This document shows positions 11,036-21,757 of a DNA stretch of 64,000 bases, one piece after another. Position 1 is the stretch's first letter; every line of letters starts with the position of its first letter. The stretch covers positions 57,361,409 through 57,425,408 of the forward strand of contig NC_080546.1 in the NCBI RefSeq assembly GCF_028640845.1, written 5' to 3'. The stretch comes from Ahaetulla prasina. Its lineage: Eukaryota; Chordata; Lepidosauria; Squamata; Colubridae. Both the position numbers and the translations under genes were made by a program. The notes beneath the pieces were generated by a model. The model was not told where the DNA came from. It did not search any database and worked only from the letters and a program-made list of their open reading frames with translations.

Positions 11036-13975
11036 TTACAGTTGTTGCTCTAGGGCAGCTCTGCAGGCTCAGCCCCTACAATATATAATCAGCTCAGTAC
11101 AATAGATTATTGGAAAGAGATGGGAGGGAGGATAACAGCTGTATCTCTCTATAGAAAAGTCTAAATCTGGCAATATGATACTCAAACATAGTAAAGATTG
11201 GTAGATGCTTATGACTAAGAAAATGTTCTGCAATAGAGCTCTTTTTCTAAATTCGGTGATGTTATATTTGATATGTAGATGCTTCTAATGTCAGCTATTA
11301 AGGAATGTGAGGTTACATAATGACAAAGTGGTTTGTTTCCATTAGATCTGTCCAACATAAGGAAGGAACATTATTGTGCCTACATTGTCTCTCATAGAAG
11401 AATGCTGGCTTCTTGTATTTCTGCTGTGAATAAGTAGGAGTTTTATTTATAAGGAACATATTTGCAGCATCTTGTGCATTTTTGCTGAATGTACCTACAT
11501 CAATCTTGGATCCTTGGATGTCTCATTTGTTGCATTGTTAAGCAGCTAAGAAAACACATTGCTTTTTTTTATTTCTATCCTGCAGAAGTATAGCCTTGCT
11601 TAGACAAAAGCTGCATTGCTCTTGTTCAAGCTACTATGGTTCTTATACTAGCTTGTTATGCCGAAAATGCTTCATTGTTTTCCCATTAGGAATTTTTAAT
11701 TCTATAGACACATTCTATTATTTCTAACATGTACAGTAGATTTCAATTATATTGACCAACAGGTGGCAATACAGAGCCTGCTTCATCCCATAGTGGGAAT
11801 GAATAGACATATGTAGCTAGTTCATATTCTATGGGGTTCACACCATCTAACAGGAATTGAACTGCATTTTGGTAACTAATGATTGTGTGTTAGCATGAAT
11901 AATCCTTCATATTCTGTAAAACTGAGGACAGTTTTATAGGAAGAGAGAAGGAGAATTTATACTTACAAAATACCTCTTTTGATTCAGGATTAGTACAAGG
12001 TTTACATTCTATTTTGGGTCTTTAGGCAAAAGGCCTAAAGGCCATCCCTATTTCCTTTTGTTTTTCTTTAGATTGAGCTAAAGAAGAAATTCTTAGTAGA
12101 AGGAACAAAAATAGCCAGAGAGATTAAAATGTGTCAGGAAATACAGCCTAGCTATCCTAAATATATTTACTGGGGAATTCTTGACCAAAAGGGTCTGCCA
12201 GCAAGATTTTAAATTAAACCTATTTTACTTTGTAACAATAATGGTGCAACAATTTCTCTACTATCCATTTCATGAAGTGTTTCAAAGATAAGATGATATG
12301 ATTGGGGGAAAATGTGTTGTTTGTTTATTTATTTGAAAAATGTATGGATACATAAATACTAAACAAGTACACAAATACTAAAAGAAACACTAATGCTACA
12401 CAAGACTAAAATTCTAAACACATCACCTGCACTATAACATTACATCAAGAAAAACACAGGCAAAAAATGTAGGCTCACCTCCCATCCAGATATAACTGAA
12501 AAGCTTACATGGTAATGGGCTTCCTAGAAAGCATATCTTGGGGGGGGGGGCTATGCCATAGATTCGGTACTTTCTAGACCTTGCCAGATAATGTTTAATA
12601 GTGGAGGGTTGGTATCTAGTGGGATTACAGATGGATCCTCAGGGACAAATGGAATTAAGAGACAACCTTTTCATTTTAGCTGCATGGGCATTAATAATTC
12701 TAACAGATCAACAAATAGGCAGTAGTGCAAATGCATTTTTTCAGAATAGAAATTTTTCCTTCTGGTGATGTTTCTTACTGCTTAGCTGTACAGCGGGTAT
12801 ATTATAATTTAGCTTTGTTTCCATGCCAATAAACAAGCAATTTTTATCTTGAGACAAGTGGATGCCATTAAATACTTGTTTCAAATGTAAGATTTGATTA
12901 AAATGAAATGCATAGACATAACATCTTGTTCATATTTGTCTAAAATATTTTTGGATAAAAAATTAATATACGTTGCTGATCAGCTGCTTGTAGATTTGTA
13001 AAATGTTGAATTAGTGCCTTGAAGACAAGCAGACAGGGACATTTAAAGTTCCCTTAACTGTAATCAAATAAGGCTAAAAGTCTTTGATTTACCTTGCTTT
13101 CATGCCAGAAGAACCTGGATAATATTTTCTGGGCTAAATAAGCATAACAAACAGGTATCTATCTGAAATAAGGATGGAAATGTTAGATTGCAGAAGTATA
13201 ATAAAATTCAGTGTGAAATGGATTTTATTGCTTCGGGCACAATTTTGTTTAAAGAATCCTTGTTTTCAAAGCTTCTCCTTGGGACAAGATAAGGAAGGTT
13301 ATTGAATAACCTAAATTATAACCCATACCAGCAAGAAAATTTATATTAAAAAGTAGTTGCTACAGACAATGTTATAAGGCCTTTGTGTCACTAGACACTT
13401 CTAAAAAGGCTGGTACCTTAGACTGAATAAACAAGATTCATTTTCTACATGGTAATTCTATGATTAGAGCTGTGAAGAAGAGAATTAATATTTTTGAAAC
13501 CTGCCTGATAGATTTGCTCTACTGTGAATATTCACACTAAAGTAAATCTACCTGGTAGGTTTCAACCATGTTAAATCTGTGCAAACTAAATACTTGACTA
13601 ATTACTTTTGTTTAGAACAATCATTCACACTATTCTGGCCATGGAATATTGTAGTTTCTACATAAGTCTTAGTTTTAAACCTTATAAAAAACTGAAGATT
13701 TATATTGAATATTAAAAATGAACTGTGGATTGATTTAATAGTTATTTCTTTAGAACAACAGTGGACAACATTTATTTTCCCCAAATATTGAAAATGTTGC
13801 TCTTAGAGTTGCCTATTGTTGATCACATAGGTTAAATATGAGGGGAGTTAGAATCCAGTAACATCTTTGAATGATCTTCACGATCTCAGCTGAAATAGTG
13901 GGTTTGGAATGTTAATTAAGCAATGTGCACCTTCCTTTCTTTCGGCTGTACCGATTGTAAAACATATACTTATTT
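11036..13975. other. About 2.9 kb of intronic sequence without a recognised gene
   Basis: AT-rich, with a 10-base G run at about 12541-12550 and a possible LINE-derived tail near 12315-12340 (TGTTTATTTATTTG). I see no exon or RNA gene. Unlike its neighbourhood it holds few identifiable young repeats, so it is a reasonable place to look for conserved non-coding elements. Confidence 0.45.
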
Positions 13976-13981
13976 GACTCT

Positions 13982-14331
13982 CTATGGTGAAATGCAGCCA
14001 GTTCTATCCGGCTCGGGCAAACTGGTACCACTGGCAGTGAGAGACTCCGCCCACTCACCTGGATGTCATCACTTCCCATTTTTGACACTCTGTGCACGCA
14101 CAGATGTCCTGCACATTTGCACATTGCCTTATACATTTGCACATTGCCTTATTGCCTGCACATCCTGCACATTGCCTTATACACTGTAAGCTGCCCTGAG
14201 TCTTCGGAGAAGGGCGGGATATAAATGTAAATAAATAATTAAAAAAAACATGCACAGAGGTGTCATGGGTGAGCACTCCCATTTGGGAGTGGTAGTGGTA
14301 GTGGTAGTGAAGGTACGTGATTTCACCCCTG
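13982..14331. mobile_element. hAT-type non-autonomous element containing an L2-like 3' end
   Basis: The left end CTATGGTGAAATGC and right end GATTTCACCCCTG are inverted versions of the CAGGGGTGAAAT terminus seen intact at 44.46 kb. Within it, about 14186-14245 is the 3' end of the L2-like LINE (CTGCCCTGAGTC ... AGAAGGGCGGGATATAA, then AAAT units). The left terminus has mutated and no 8-bp target duplication is evident. GGTAGT is repeated near the right end. Confidence 0.55.
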
Positions 14332-14364
14332 ACCAATACCTATTTGTTCCATTTATCCTTTAGT

Positions 14365-16043
14365 TAGTTTAATATCACAGAAAAGGAAGTGCAGGACCTA
14401 TTTCACAGACAAAAGCCAGGAAAAGCTCCAGGCCCAGACAAGATAACTCCTTCTTGCTTAAAAGTCTGTGCTGACCAATTGGCCCCCATCTTCACCCATA
14501 TTTTCAATAAATTACTAGAGATGCGCTATGTTCCTTCTTGCTACAAACGCTCTACCATCATCCCAGTGCCGAAGAAGCCCACCATCAAGGAACTGAATGA
14601 CTACAGACCAGTTGCTCTAACATCTGTAGTCATGAAAACCTTTGAAAGGCTAGTGCTTTCCTACCTGAAAACCATCACGAATCCGCTCTTAGACCCCTTG
14701 CAATTTGCATACCGAGCAAATAGATCAACAGATGATGCTGTTAATATGGCTCTGCACTACATCCTACAACATCTTGAGTCTCCAAAGACCTATGCAAGGG
14801 TCCTTTTTGTAGACTTTAGTTCAGCATTCAATACCATCATTCCAGACATTCTTCTAACTAAGCTAAACCAGCTACAGGTACCGGAACAGACTTGTAAGTG
14901 GATCACAAGCTTCCTAACAAACAGGAAGCAGCAGGTGAAGCTAAGCAAGATCACATCAAATACCTGTACAATTAGCACAGGGCCCCCCCAAGGCTGTGTG
15001 CTCTCCCCACTTCTCTTTGTATACCAATGACTGCATCTCCAATGATCCATTTGTTAAGCTACTGAAGTTCGCAGATGACACAACAGTGATTGGTCTCATT
15101 CGAGACAATGACGAATCCGCATATAGACGAGAGGTCGAACAACTAGCCTTGTGGTGCAACCAAAACAATCTGGAACTGAACACACTCAAAACCGTAGAAA
15201 TGGTGGTAGACTTTAGGAAAAACCCTTCCATACTTCCACCTCTCACAATACTTGACAACACAGTATCAACAGTAGAAACCTTCAAATTTCTGGGTTCTAT
15301 CATATCGCAAGATCTCAAATGGACAGCTAACATCAAAAACATCATTAAAAAAGCACAACAAAGAATGTTCTTTCTGCGCCAACTCAGTAAGCTCAAACTG
15401 CCCAAGGAGCTGCTGATCCAATTCTACAGAGGAATTATTGAGTCTGTCATTTGCACCTCTATAACTGTCTGGTTCGGTTCTGCAACCCAACAAGAAAGAC
15501 ACAGACTTCAGAGGATAATTAGAACTGCAGAAAAAATAATTGCTACCAACCTGCCTTCCACTGAGGACCTGTATACTGCACGAATCAAGAAGAGGGCCGT
15601 GAAAATATTTACAGACCCCTCGCATCCTGGACATAAACTGTTTCAACTCCTACCCTCAAAACGACGCTATAGAGCACTGCACACCAGAACAACTAGACAC
15701 AAGAACAGTTTTTCCCCAAAGGCCATCACTCTGCTAAACAAATAATCCCCTCAACACTGTCAGACTATTTACTGAATCTGCACTACTATTAATCGTTTCA
15801 TAGTTCTCATCACCAATCTCTTTCCACTTATGACTGTATGACTATAACTTGTTGCTGGCAATCCTTATGATTTATATTGATATATTGATCATCAATTGTG
15901 TTGTAAATGTTGTACCTTGATGAACGTATCTTTTCTTTTATGTACACTGAGAGCATATGCACCAAGACAAATTCCTTGTGTGTCCAATCACACTTGGCCA
16001 ATAAAATTCTATTCTAAATTCTAAAATTCTAAATTCTAAACCA
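14365..16043 (+). mobile_element. CR1 LINE (snake ATTCT-tailed type), 5'-truncated, one frameshift
   Basis: Two long open frames, 14389-15030 and 14996-15745, together cover the reverse transcriptase and C-terminal region of a CR1-type LINE. Motifs in order are GKAPGPDKITPSCLK, NDYRPVALTS, FAYRANRSTDDAV, FVDFSSAFNT, GPPQGCVLSPLLF, FADDT (catalytic, intact), FLGSIISQDLKW and HPGHKLFQLLPS, with a stop at 15743-15745. A single-base loss near 15014-15020 throws the frame just after the LSPLLF motif; otherwise the coding region is open. The 3' UTR runs through CACCAAGACAAATTCC and CAATCACACTTGGCC to a degenerate ATTCTA tail (16004-16041). It is 5'-truncated, with no endonuclease domain present. 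This is the best preserved LINE in the window. Confidence 0.9.
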
Positions 16044-16111
16044 AACTTATCATGGAATCTAAATTTGCCAGAAGTTTCATTCATAATTAAAAGATAACTC
16101 TGATTTTTTGG

Positions 16112-16819
16112 ACCATATTTTTTGGTCTATAAAACGCACCAGAGTATACGACACACCAACATTTTGAAGAGGTAAACAAGAAAAAAACATTTTTGCCCTC
16201 CCCAGCCTCCAGGAGCACTCTGCAGGCCTCCCAAACCCTCTGTGCATCCCATTTTTTGCAAAAACAGGATGTTCAGAGGGTTTGGGAGGTCTATAGAGTG
16301 CTCCTGGGGACTGGGGAGGGCAAAAACGCATGGGGGCTTTGGGAAGCCAAAAAAGAGCCCATTTTTTTGCAAAAATGGGGCCTGCAGAGGGTTTGGGAGG
16401 CCTGCAGAGCTCTCCTGGAGACTGGGGAGGGCAAAAATGTTTTTTTCTTAGGGGGTTTGGGAGGCCAGAAATGGGGCCTGCAGAGGGTTTAGGAGGCCTG
16501 TAGAGTGCTCCTGGGGGCTGGGGAGGGCAAAAACATTTTGCAAAAAAAAAAAAAAAAGGCCCATTTTTGGCCTCCCAAACTCCTCTGTGTCGCATTTTTG
16601 CCTTCCCCAACCCCCAGGAGCTCCCAGAAGCAGGCCTCTCAAACCCTCTGCAGGCCCCATTTTTGCAAAAAAGGGGTCTGTTTTTGGCAAAAACGGGATA
16701 CACAGGGTGGGGTTTCAGGAGGCCAAACATGGCTGTATTTGGTGCATAAGATGCACCAACATTTCCACCCTCTGTTGGGGGGAGGGGGGAAGTGTGTCTT
16801 GTACTCCAAAATGTATGGT
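16112..16819. mobile_element. Non-autonomous TIR element with internal G/C-skewed repeat arrays
   Basis: Terminal inverted repeats of about 28 bp (left ACCATATTTTTTGGTCTATA; right, reversed, ACCATACATTTTGGAGTACA) agree at roughly three quarters of positions. The interior holds about four tandem copies of a roughly 75-bp unit (GGGTTTGGGAGGCCTG ... CTGGGGAGGGCAAAAA) at 16260-16540, and an inverted set at 16560-16680, so the two halves could pair. Long open frames on both strands here are by-products of this repetition. The superfamily is not assigned, and I could not establish a target duplication. Confidence 0.6.
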
Positions 16820-17156
16820 ATTTGGTGTTGCACATGGAAGGTTTTTAATGAGAAATTCCCTTATTAAACCCATGAATCTTTAGATATAAACAGGAGTTTA
16901 TTCAGGAAAGACACAACAAGCAAAGGAAGGCAACAACCATACCATCAAATTCCAAATAAATTCAATACAGTTAAATTAATTCTTTGTAGGAGTCAGTAAA
17001 CTTTTGGTTGTCAGAACATGTTCAGAGTTTACTGCAGAAGCTATTTTTGGACAAATGCAAGCCAGTCTTTCTTTTTAGATGTTCAATTCATCCTTGATTG
17101 GGCAGTAAAGACAAGAATTGCCGTTCATCAATTGTGTGCATGTATTAAAAGGCTTA

Positions 17157-17516
17157 GGGACGCGGTGGCTCAGAGGCTAGGACATTGAGCTTGTCGATCA
17201 AAAGGTCGGCAGCTCGTTGGTTCGAATCCCTAGTGCTGCTGTGTAACGGGGTGAACTCCCTTTATTTGTCCCAGCTTCTGCCAACCTAGCAGTTTCGAAA
17301 GCACTTAAAAATACAAGTAGAAAAAATAGGGGCCATCTTTGGTGGGAAGGTAACAGCGTTCCGTGCGCCTTTTGCATTTAGTCATGCCGGCCACATGACC
17401 ACAGAGACGTCTTTGGACAGCGCTGGTTCTTCGGCTTTGAAACGGAGATGAGCACTACCCCCTAGAGTCGGAAACGACTAGCACGTATGTGTGAGGGGAA
17501 CCTTTACCTTTACCTT
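17157..17516 (+). mobile_element. Sauria-type tRNA-derived SINE with perfect target duplication
   Basis: The 5' part is tRNA-like with an A box (GTGGCTCAGAGGCTAGGAC) and a perfect B box (GGTTCGAATCC, 17219-17229), the internal RNA polymerase III promoter. The body contains CATGCCGGCCACATGACC and GAGTCGGAAACGACTAGCA. It ends in CCTTTACCTTTACCTTTA, the Bov-B-like 3' end typical of Sauria SINEs. The element is flanked by an exact 14-bp direct repeat TATTAAAAGGCTTA (17143-17156 and 17517-17530), so the insertion is complete and fairly recent. Confidence 0.93.
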
Positions 17517-17530
17517 TATTAAAAGGCTTA

Positions 17531-18028
17531 TGTGGAAAAGGTATTTTTGGAAAACAGAATTTGAATTAAACTTTCTACCCTGGCATCTGTTTACAAACTT
17601 ATTACAGACTTTAAAGGCATTGTGATATTACAAAGACTAAGGGCTAGAGAACATACGAGACATGGGAGTGGACTGGAAGAAAACATAACAGGATGTGTAA
17701 TAATGCATGAATTATTAACACTATCACTAATATATAGGACAATATTATAATAATATATACATTTATTTTCTGTCTCACTTGTCTGTGTGTACAGCACTGA
17801 AAACAACAAGCTCACAACTATTAAAAATAAGAGATACAAACAAAATAACAAAATAAATCAAGGTAACATTAAAATCTTCATGTTCCTGCAAATCAGGTGG
17901 TAAGTTAGCCTGCAAATTACAATATATCCTAAAAAGTTCTTCCAAAAATAAAAATGGTCAAAGACTATAGCTCTGGTCAAAAGTTCACTGTTCTGTTTTG
18001 GAAGAGTACCTACTTGCGTAGGTAACAG
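17531..18028. other. Intronic spacer without recognised feature
   Basis: AT-rich sequence between the SINE and a MITE. No gene or repeat supported. Confidence 0.45.
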
Positions 18029-18120
18029 CAGGTGTGGGCAACTATGGCAACTTATGACCTGTGGACTTCAACTTTCAGAAGTCCACAAGTCATAAAGTTG
18101 CCGTAATTGTCCACATTGTG
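18029..18120. mobile_element. Short hAT-type foldback MITE, about 92 bp
   Basis: The left end CAGGTGTGGGCAAC and right end ATTGTCCACATTGTG are imperfect inverted repeats. The interior is a hairpin: GTGGACTTC and GAAGTCCAC are exact complements around a short loop (AACTTTCA), with ATGGCAACTT pairing to AAGTTGCCGT. Flanks GGTAACAG and TGTAACAT may be a decayed 8-bp target duplication. Confidence 0.68.
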
Positions 18121-19609
18121 TAACATAGACTATTCTGGAATCACAATGCATGTTAGGCCTCTTCAGCCCTCTAGATTCAAAGGAAAACAAGTGCCTCAGA
18201 GAATATAAAATTGCATCTGTCTGCAACTCTATAATACAACTGTCTCTTTGTCCATGATCGTATAACTCTCATACGATTCAAAAATATACATATATACTTG
18301 TTGTAAGCAGCTTTTTTGTCTTGAATTTCTTCTCGCTCCTAACTCAGATTTGATGGGTGTGTCTTTTCCATATCTTTCTGATACTGAACTTCAAATTGCT
18401 GAGTTGCCGCCAGCTAACCCAAAAGCCAAAACTGAATATAAACAACCCCAATACATATTCTAAAATCGTTCTTTTATTTTTAATTATAGTAACTGGATTG
18501 AGATAAAAATTCTCAGATCTCTTTTCTGTATGATCTTCTATTATTTTTTCTTTAAAAAAATATGTTGGAAGTCTGTTATGAAATATGAATGGATATTTGG
18601 GCATAACATCTTTCTGTTTCTTCTCAAGGGAAAGCCCATTAAAAGCCCATTAGTTGTTAATTGGTTTTCTGTGTTTTACTGGTAACTGAAGAAACCACTG
18701 TGCACTGCTAAACTGAGAACAGTGTTATTATAGCTGGGCACTCTGCCTGAGTTCCTACTAAATTTACTCTTTGGCCTCTTGGATAACAGGACTGTTTTTT
18801 ATTACCAACTATAGTTCTTTTGTCGGTTTGTTGCTTTTTCTACAGGTCAGACATAAAGAGAAAAATTAAGGTTACTTGACACAGATGCATGTGTATTTAT
18901 AGTATGTATAGTACAAATGGATTTCCATATTATTTCTAACAAGCAAAAGAAAAGCTTGTGTCATTTTTGTATTCACTGTATCACAATATAGCAAATTAGG
19001 TCTTGTTATACCAAGTATTATTTCTGATTATTGATTCCCTAAAACAAGTCGGGATAGAGAAGCTGCCCCACCTGTCCTGAATTTGCTTTATAAAAGTATA
19101 AATTATCACCAAAAACTAAATAGTTATTATTTGACACGTGTTCTACTTCATGGTATACATAAGCCTATGCATATTTTTGTTTATAATTTTATACACATAA
19201 GCAGTTTCATCTGTTCTAGATATGTTACATATAATCTATTCCAGCTGTTCTAGATCTATTACATATAATCTACTGGATTTGGTTCATAATACACAAAGAC
19301 ACATCGGATTCAGGTTTTTTCCTCATACTCAAAATTACCACAAGATCCTCACGAGGACTGCTTTATTACTGCAAAGAGTATAGCAGGTGACTTTCATGGA
19401 AAGAGGAATAACCTGTTACCAAGGCCACAATCAGATAAATGTGGCTTAAATCCATATAAAGAAAATTTGTGAAAGCATCTGAGAAACCTACCTAATTCTC
19501 AAGAAAATAAAAGTAGGAGGAAGGAAGAATGTTCAGACTCGCAAGATTCTGTTAATATAGTCTTTTTAATGAAAGTAATTGTATGCCTATGTAGTATCTG
19601 TTTCTTGAT
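18121..19609. other. About 1.5 kb of intron without recognised gene or repeat
   Basis: AT-rich. A small tandem pair near 19213-19271 (two copies around CTGTTCTAGAT, TTACATATAATCTA) is the only internal structure noticed. Confidence 0.45.
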
Positions 19610-19614
19610 ATGGT

Positions 19615-20166
19615 TGTTGTGGTCTGTCAGTAGCCTATGGAGCTGGCAATGAGTCGGACAGCAATGAGGCTGAGGTGAGGCCAGGGCCATTGGGAAGTGA
19701 GGTGCAGACTCCAGAGCCTCCAGAGACTGATAGTAGTGAAGCAGAGGAACAGGAGGAGCCTGTTCCTAATGCACGCATGAGAAGAGCTGCCAGAAGGCAA
19801 GAGAAGCTCAAGCAAAGAGAACAACCCAGGAGTAGGGCCAAGAGATGATTGACCCCCCCCCCATAAGGCTTAAAACAGACAAGCATCGGTGTTTCACCTT
19901 TGCCAGAAAACAACGTTGTAGCTTCGTCCTCTGCTTCATGTACGTCTTTGTTTTTGTGGCTTCTGGACGTTTGCCAGGAAGGGCCTTTGGCAGTTTGCCT
20001 AATTGGACTAAGGTTTGTGAGATAACTGAGAAATTTGTGTTGGGAGGCATTTGTTTTACTTTGAGTTGAACGACGCTGGGAATGAAGTAATTCCCAGCTG
20101 TTTGAATAAAGTTTGTTTTTCCACGGACTAAGTTTATTACTACCTACTTGGGCCTGGGTCACAACA
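19615..20166 (+). repeat. Solo LTR of an LTR retrotransposon or endogenous retrovirus-like element, 552 bp
   Basis: It begins TGTTGTG and ends CACAACA, an exact 7-bp inverted terminal pair with the TG...CA ends of LTRs. It is flanked on both sides by the same 5-bp target duplication ATGGT (19610-19614 and 20167-20171). An AATAAA signal lies at 20105-20110, about 55 bp before the 3' end, so it defines the plus orientation. No internal gag/pol region is present, consistent with recombination between the two LTRs. The first 230 bp is an open plus-strand frame to a TGA at 19846-19848, acidic first and then basic. A 5-bp duplication fits Gypsy or retroviral integrases; I do not choose between them. 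Confidence 0.88.
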
Positions 20167-20599
20167 ATGGTCTACCTTGAGAGGATAACAGTTAGTATGG
20201 TCTGAAACCTTCATTGATACTAAAATCTTTAGTGAGTCAGAAATAAAGACAAAATATATGATGCTATGTCATAAACATAACTGCTAATTACAAAATATAG
20301 TCCCCAAAAGAAAGGTCTTTGACTTTTCACATTGGAAGTAGACATTTCTTGCTTTGAAAGTGAGTAAGAGAATCAAAGACATTGGCTCCGAGCAAGAGGT
20401 TCCAGAAAGCTCATTTTAATGAAAAAGCCCTGCAGACTCCAAAGGAAGGCCATTATCCTGCTCTGGATTTGGGAATCCTCTTGCTACCTCCATCTGCATC
20501 TCCATCAAGAGGCCCCTTTGCAAGGCCAAGAAAACAAAACAACCAAGACCAGAGAAGGCTTTGGGTGGTTGCATCCAGGGTCTTCTCTTTTCCATTTGC

Positions 20600-21182
20600 C
20601 TGCATCCCACTTCATCACTTCTACCACTTGCAACTTCACTCTATCATTAGCAGCCCTAGTTGTGATGATACAGTTGGAATTGCAACTAGTCCAGAATGCA
20701 TGAGCCTGAGTAGTTATGAGCACATTTTGGTAATCTTGCATTATATCACTAACCCACAAGCTGTAATGGCTCCCAACTGGGTTCTTGGTACATTTAAAGT
20801 GCCAATTTGAATATGGTGGTCACATCCAAAGCCCTTTGTGGCATAGGCTGATTTATTTATTTGCTGGATCGCCTCTACTGAACTACTTCTGCCCTACTCA
20901 CTGATAGATTAGGCACATTCTGGGAGCCATTTATTAAAATAATGCCATCTTGCAGAACTCACATGTTTTATCTGTAGTGTCAGCTGCCCCTCAAAAAACA
21001 TCTAGTTGTTCTCTTAATCAAAGTTCCAGGAGTTCAGGTGAATCCATTTAATGTGTTGTGTTTTTCCTGTTTGTTCTATCTGAGTTATTTGAATATAGAT
21101 CTGCAATCCAGCAGCAGCTTCCTAACTAGGCAAAACCTTCTACTTCATTGTATTTTAAATAAATAAATAAATAAATAAATTT
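20600..21182 (+). mobile_element. Old L2-like LINE copy, 3' end
   Basis: Plus-strand translation shows LELQLVQNA (about 20670-20700) and, further on, LWLPTGF-like sequence (about 20765-20785). These are equivalent to LQLVQNAAARV and LHWLPV of the 3.1-4.1 kb element, now with stops. It ends in an (AAAT)n tail at about 21158-21181. The 20380-20600 segment upstream is open in one frame but I do not recognise it. Confidence 0.62.
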
Positions 21183-21574
21183 TACATTTACTCTATATGT
21201 GTATCTCCAATGGGAACAATATTTTTGTTCATTGTAGATCTGATGGCTTCAGATTAGCACCTCTGAAATGCTGTTCAATTTCACAGTTTAATATAACTGA
21301 TAGAGCAGAATTAGTATCCAACTGCATTAATACAGCTTTGCAATTTGCTTCTAGGTGTGAATATTACTAGTATCATTTTGTAATTTATACTATATATTTC
21401 CAGGTTCACTATCCCTGCTTCACTTTCATTATCAGATTCTTCATGTATGGCATACATTGCCACATTCTTTTCAAGTGGCTTGGTTGTTTATTTTTTAGCA
21501 AATTATTTTTTCTTGAGCAAAAGCTCTCTGACTAGGTTTTTGAAAGTTTTATCTTTTAAAGCTGCAATGAATGA

Positions 21575-21757
21575 CTGGCCTCAGAGTTGGGTGGCAATGG
21601 AGATTTTGCAGTATCTTTTTCCTGGCCTGGGGTGGGAATGGAGATTTTGCAGTATCCTTTCCCTGCCATGCTCACCAAGCCACTCCCACCAAGTCACACC
21701 AACGTCCAAGCCACACCCACAGAACCGGTAGTGAAAAATTGGAATTCCACCACTGGT
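21575..21757. mobile_element. hAT-type element, right-end fragment with internal duplication
   Basis: The right end ACCGGTAGTGAAAAATTGG followed by AATTCCACCACTG matches the CAGTGGTGGAATT-type hAT terminus in reverse. A 40-bp block (GGTGGGAATGGAGATTTTGCAG-like, shortened here) occurs twice at 21588-21650. No matching left terminus was found. Confidence 0.5.

Noticed and set aside
16077..16835. 252-codon open frame on the minus strand, proline-rich
   Set aside because: It lies wholly inside a non-autonomous TIR element made of tandem and inverted units; several frames on both strands are open for the same reason.
17157..17240. Possible tRNA gene (good A and B boxes)
   Set aside because: The tRNA-like part is the head of a Sauria-type SINE with a Bov-B-like tail and target duplication; no full cloverleaf is present.
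19635..20162. 175-codon minus-strand frame over the solo LTR
   Set aside because: It is antisense to the LTR defined by its ends, target duplication and AATAAA; no domain recognised.
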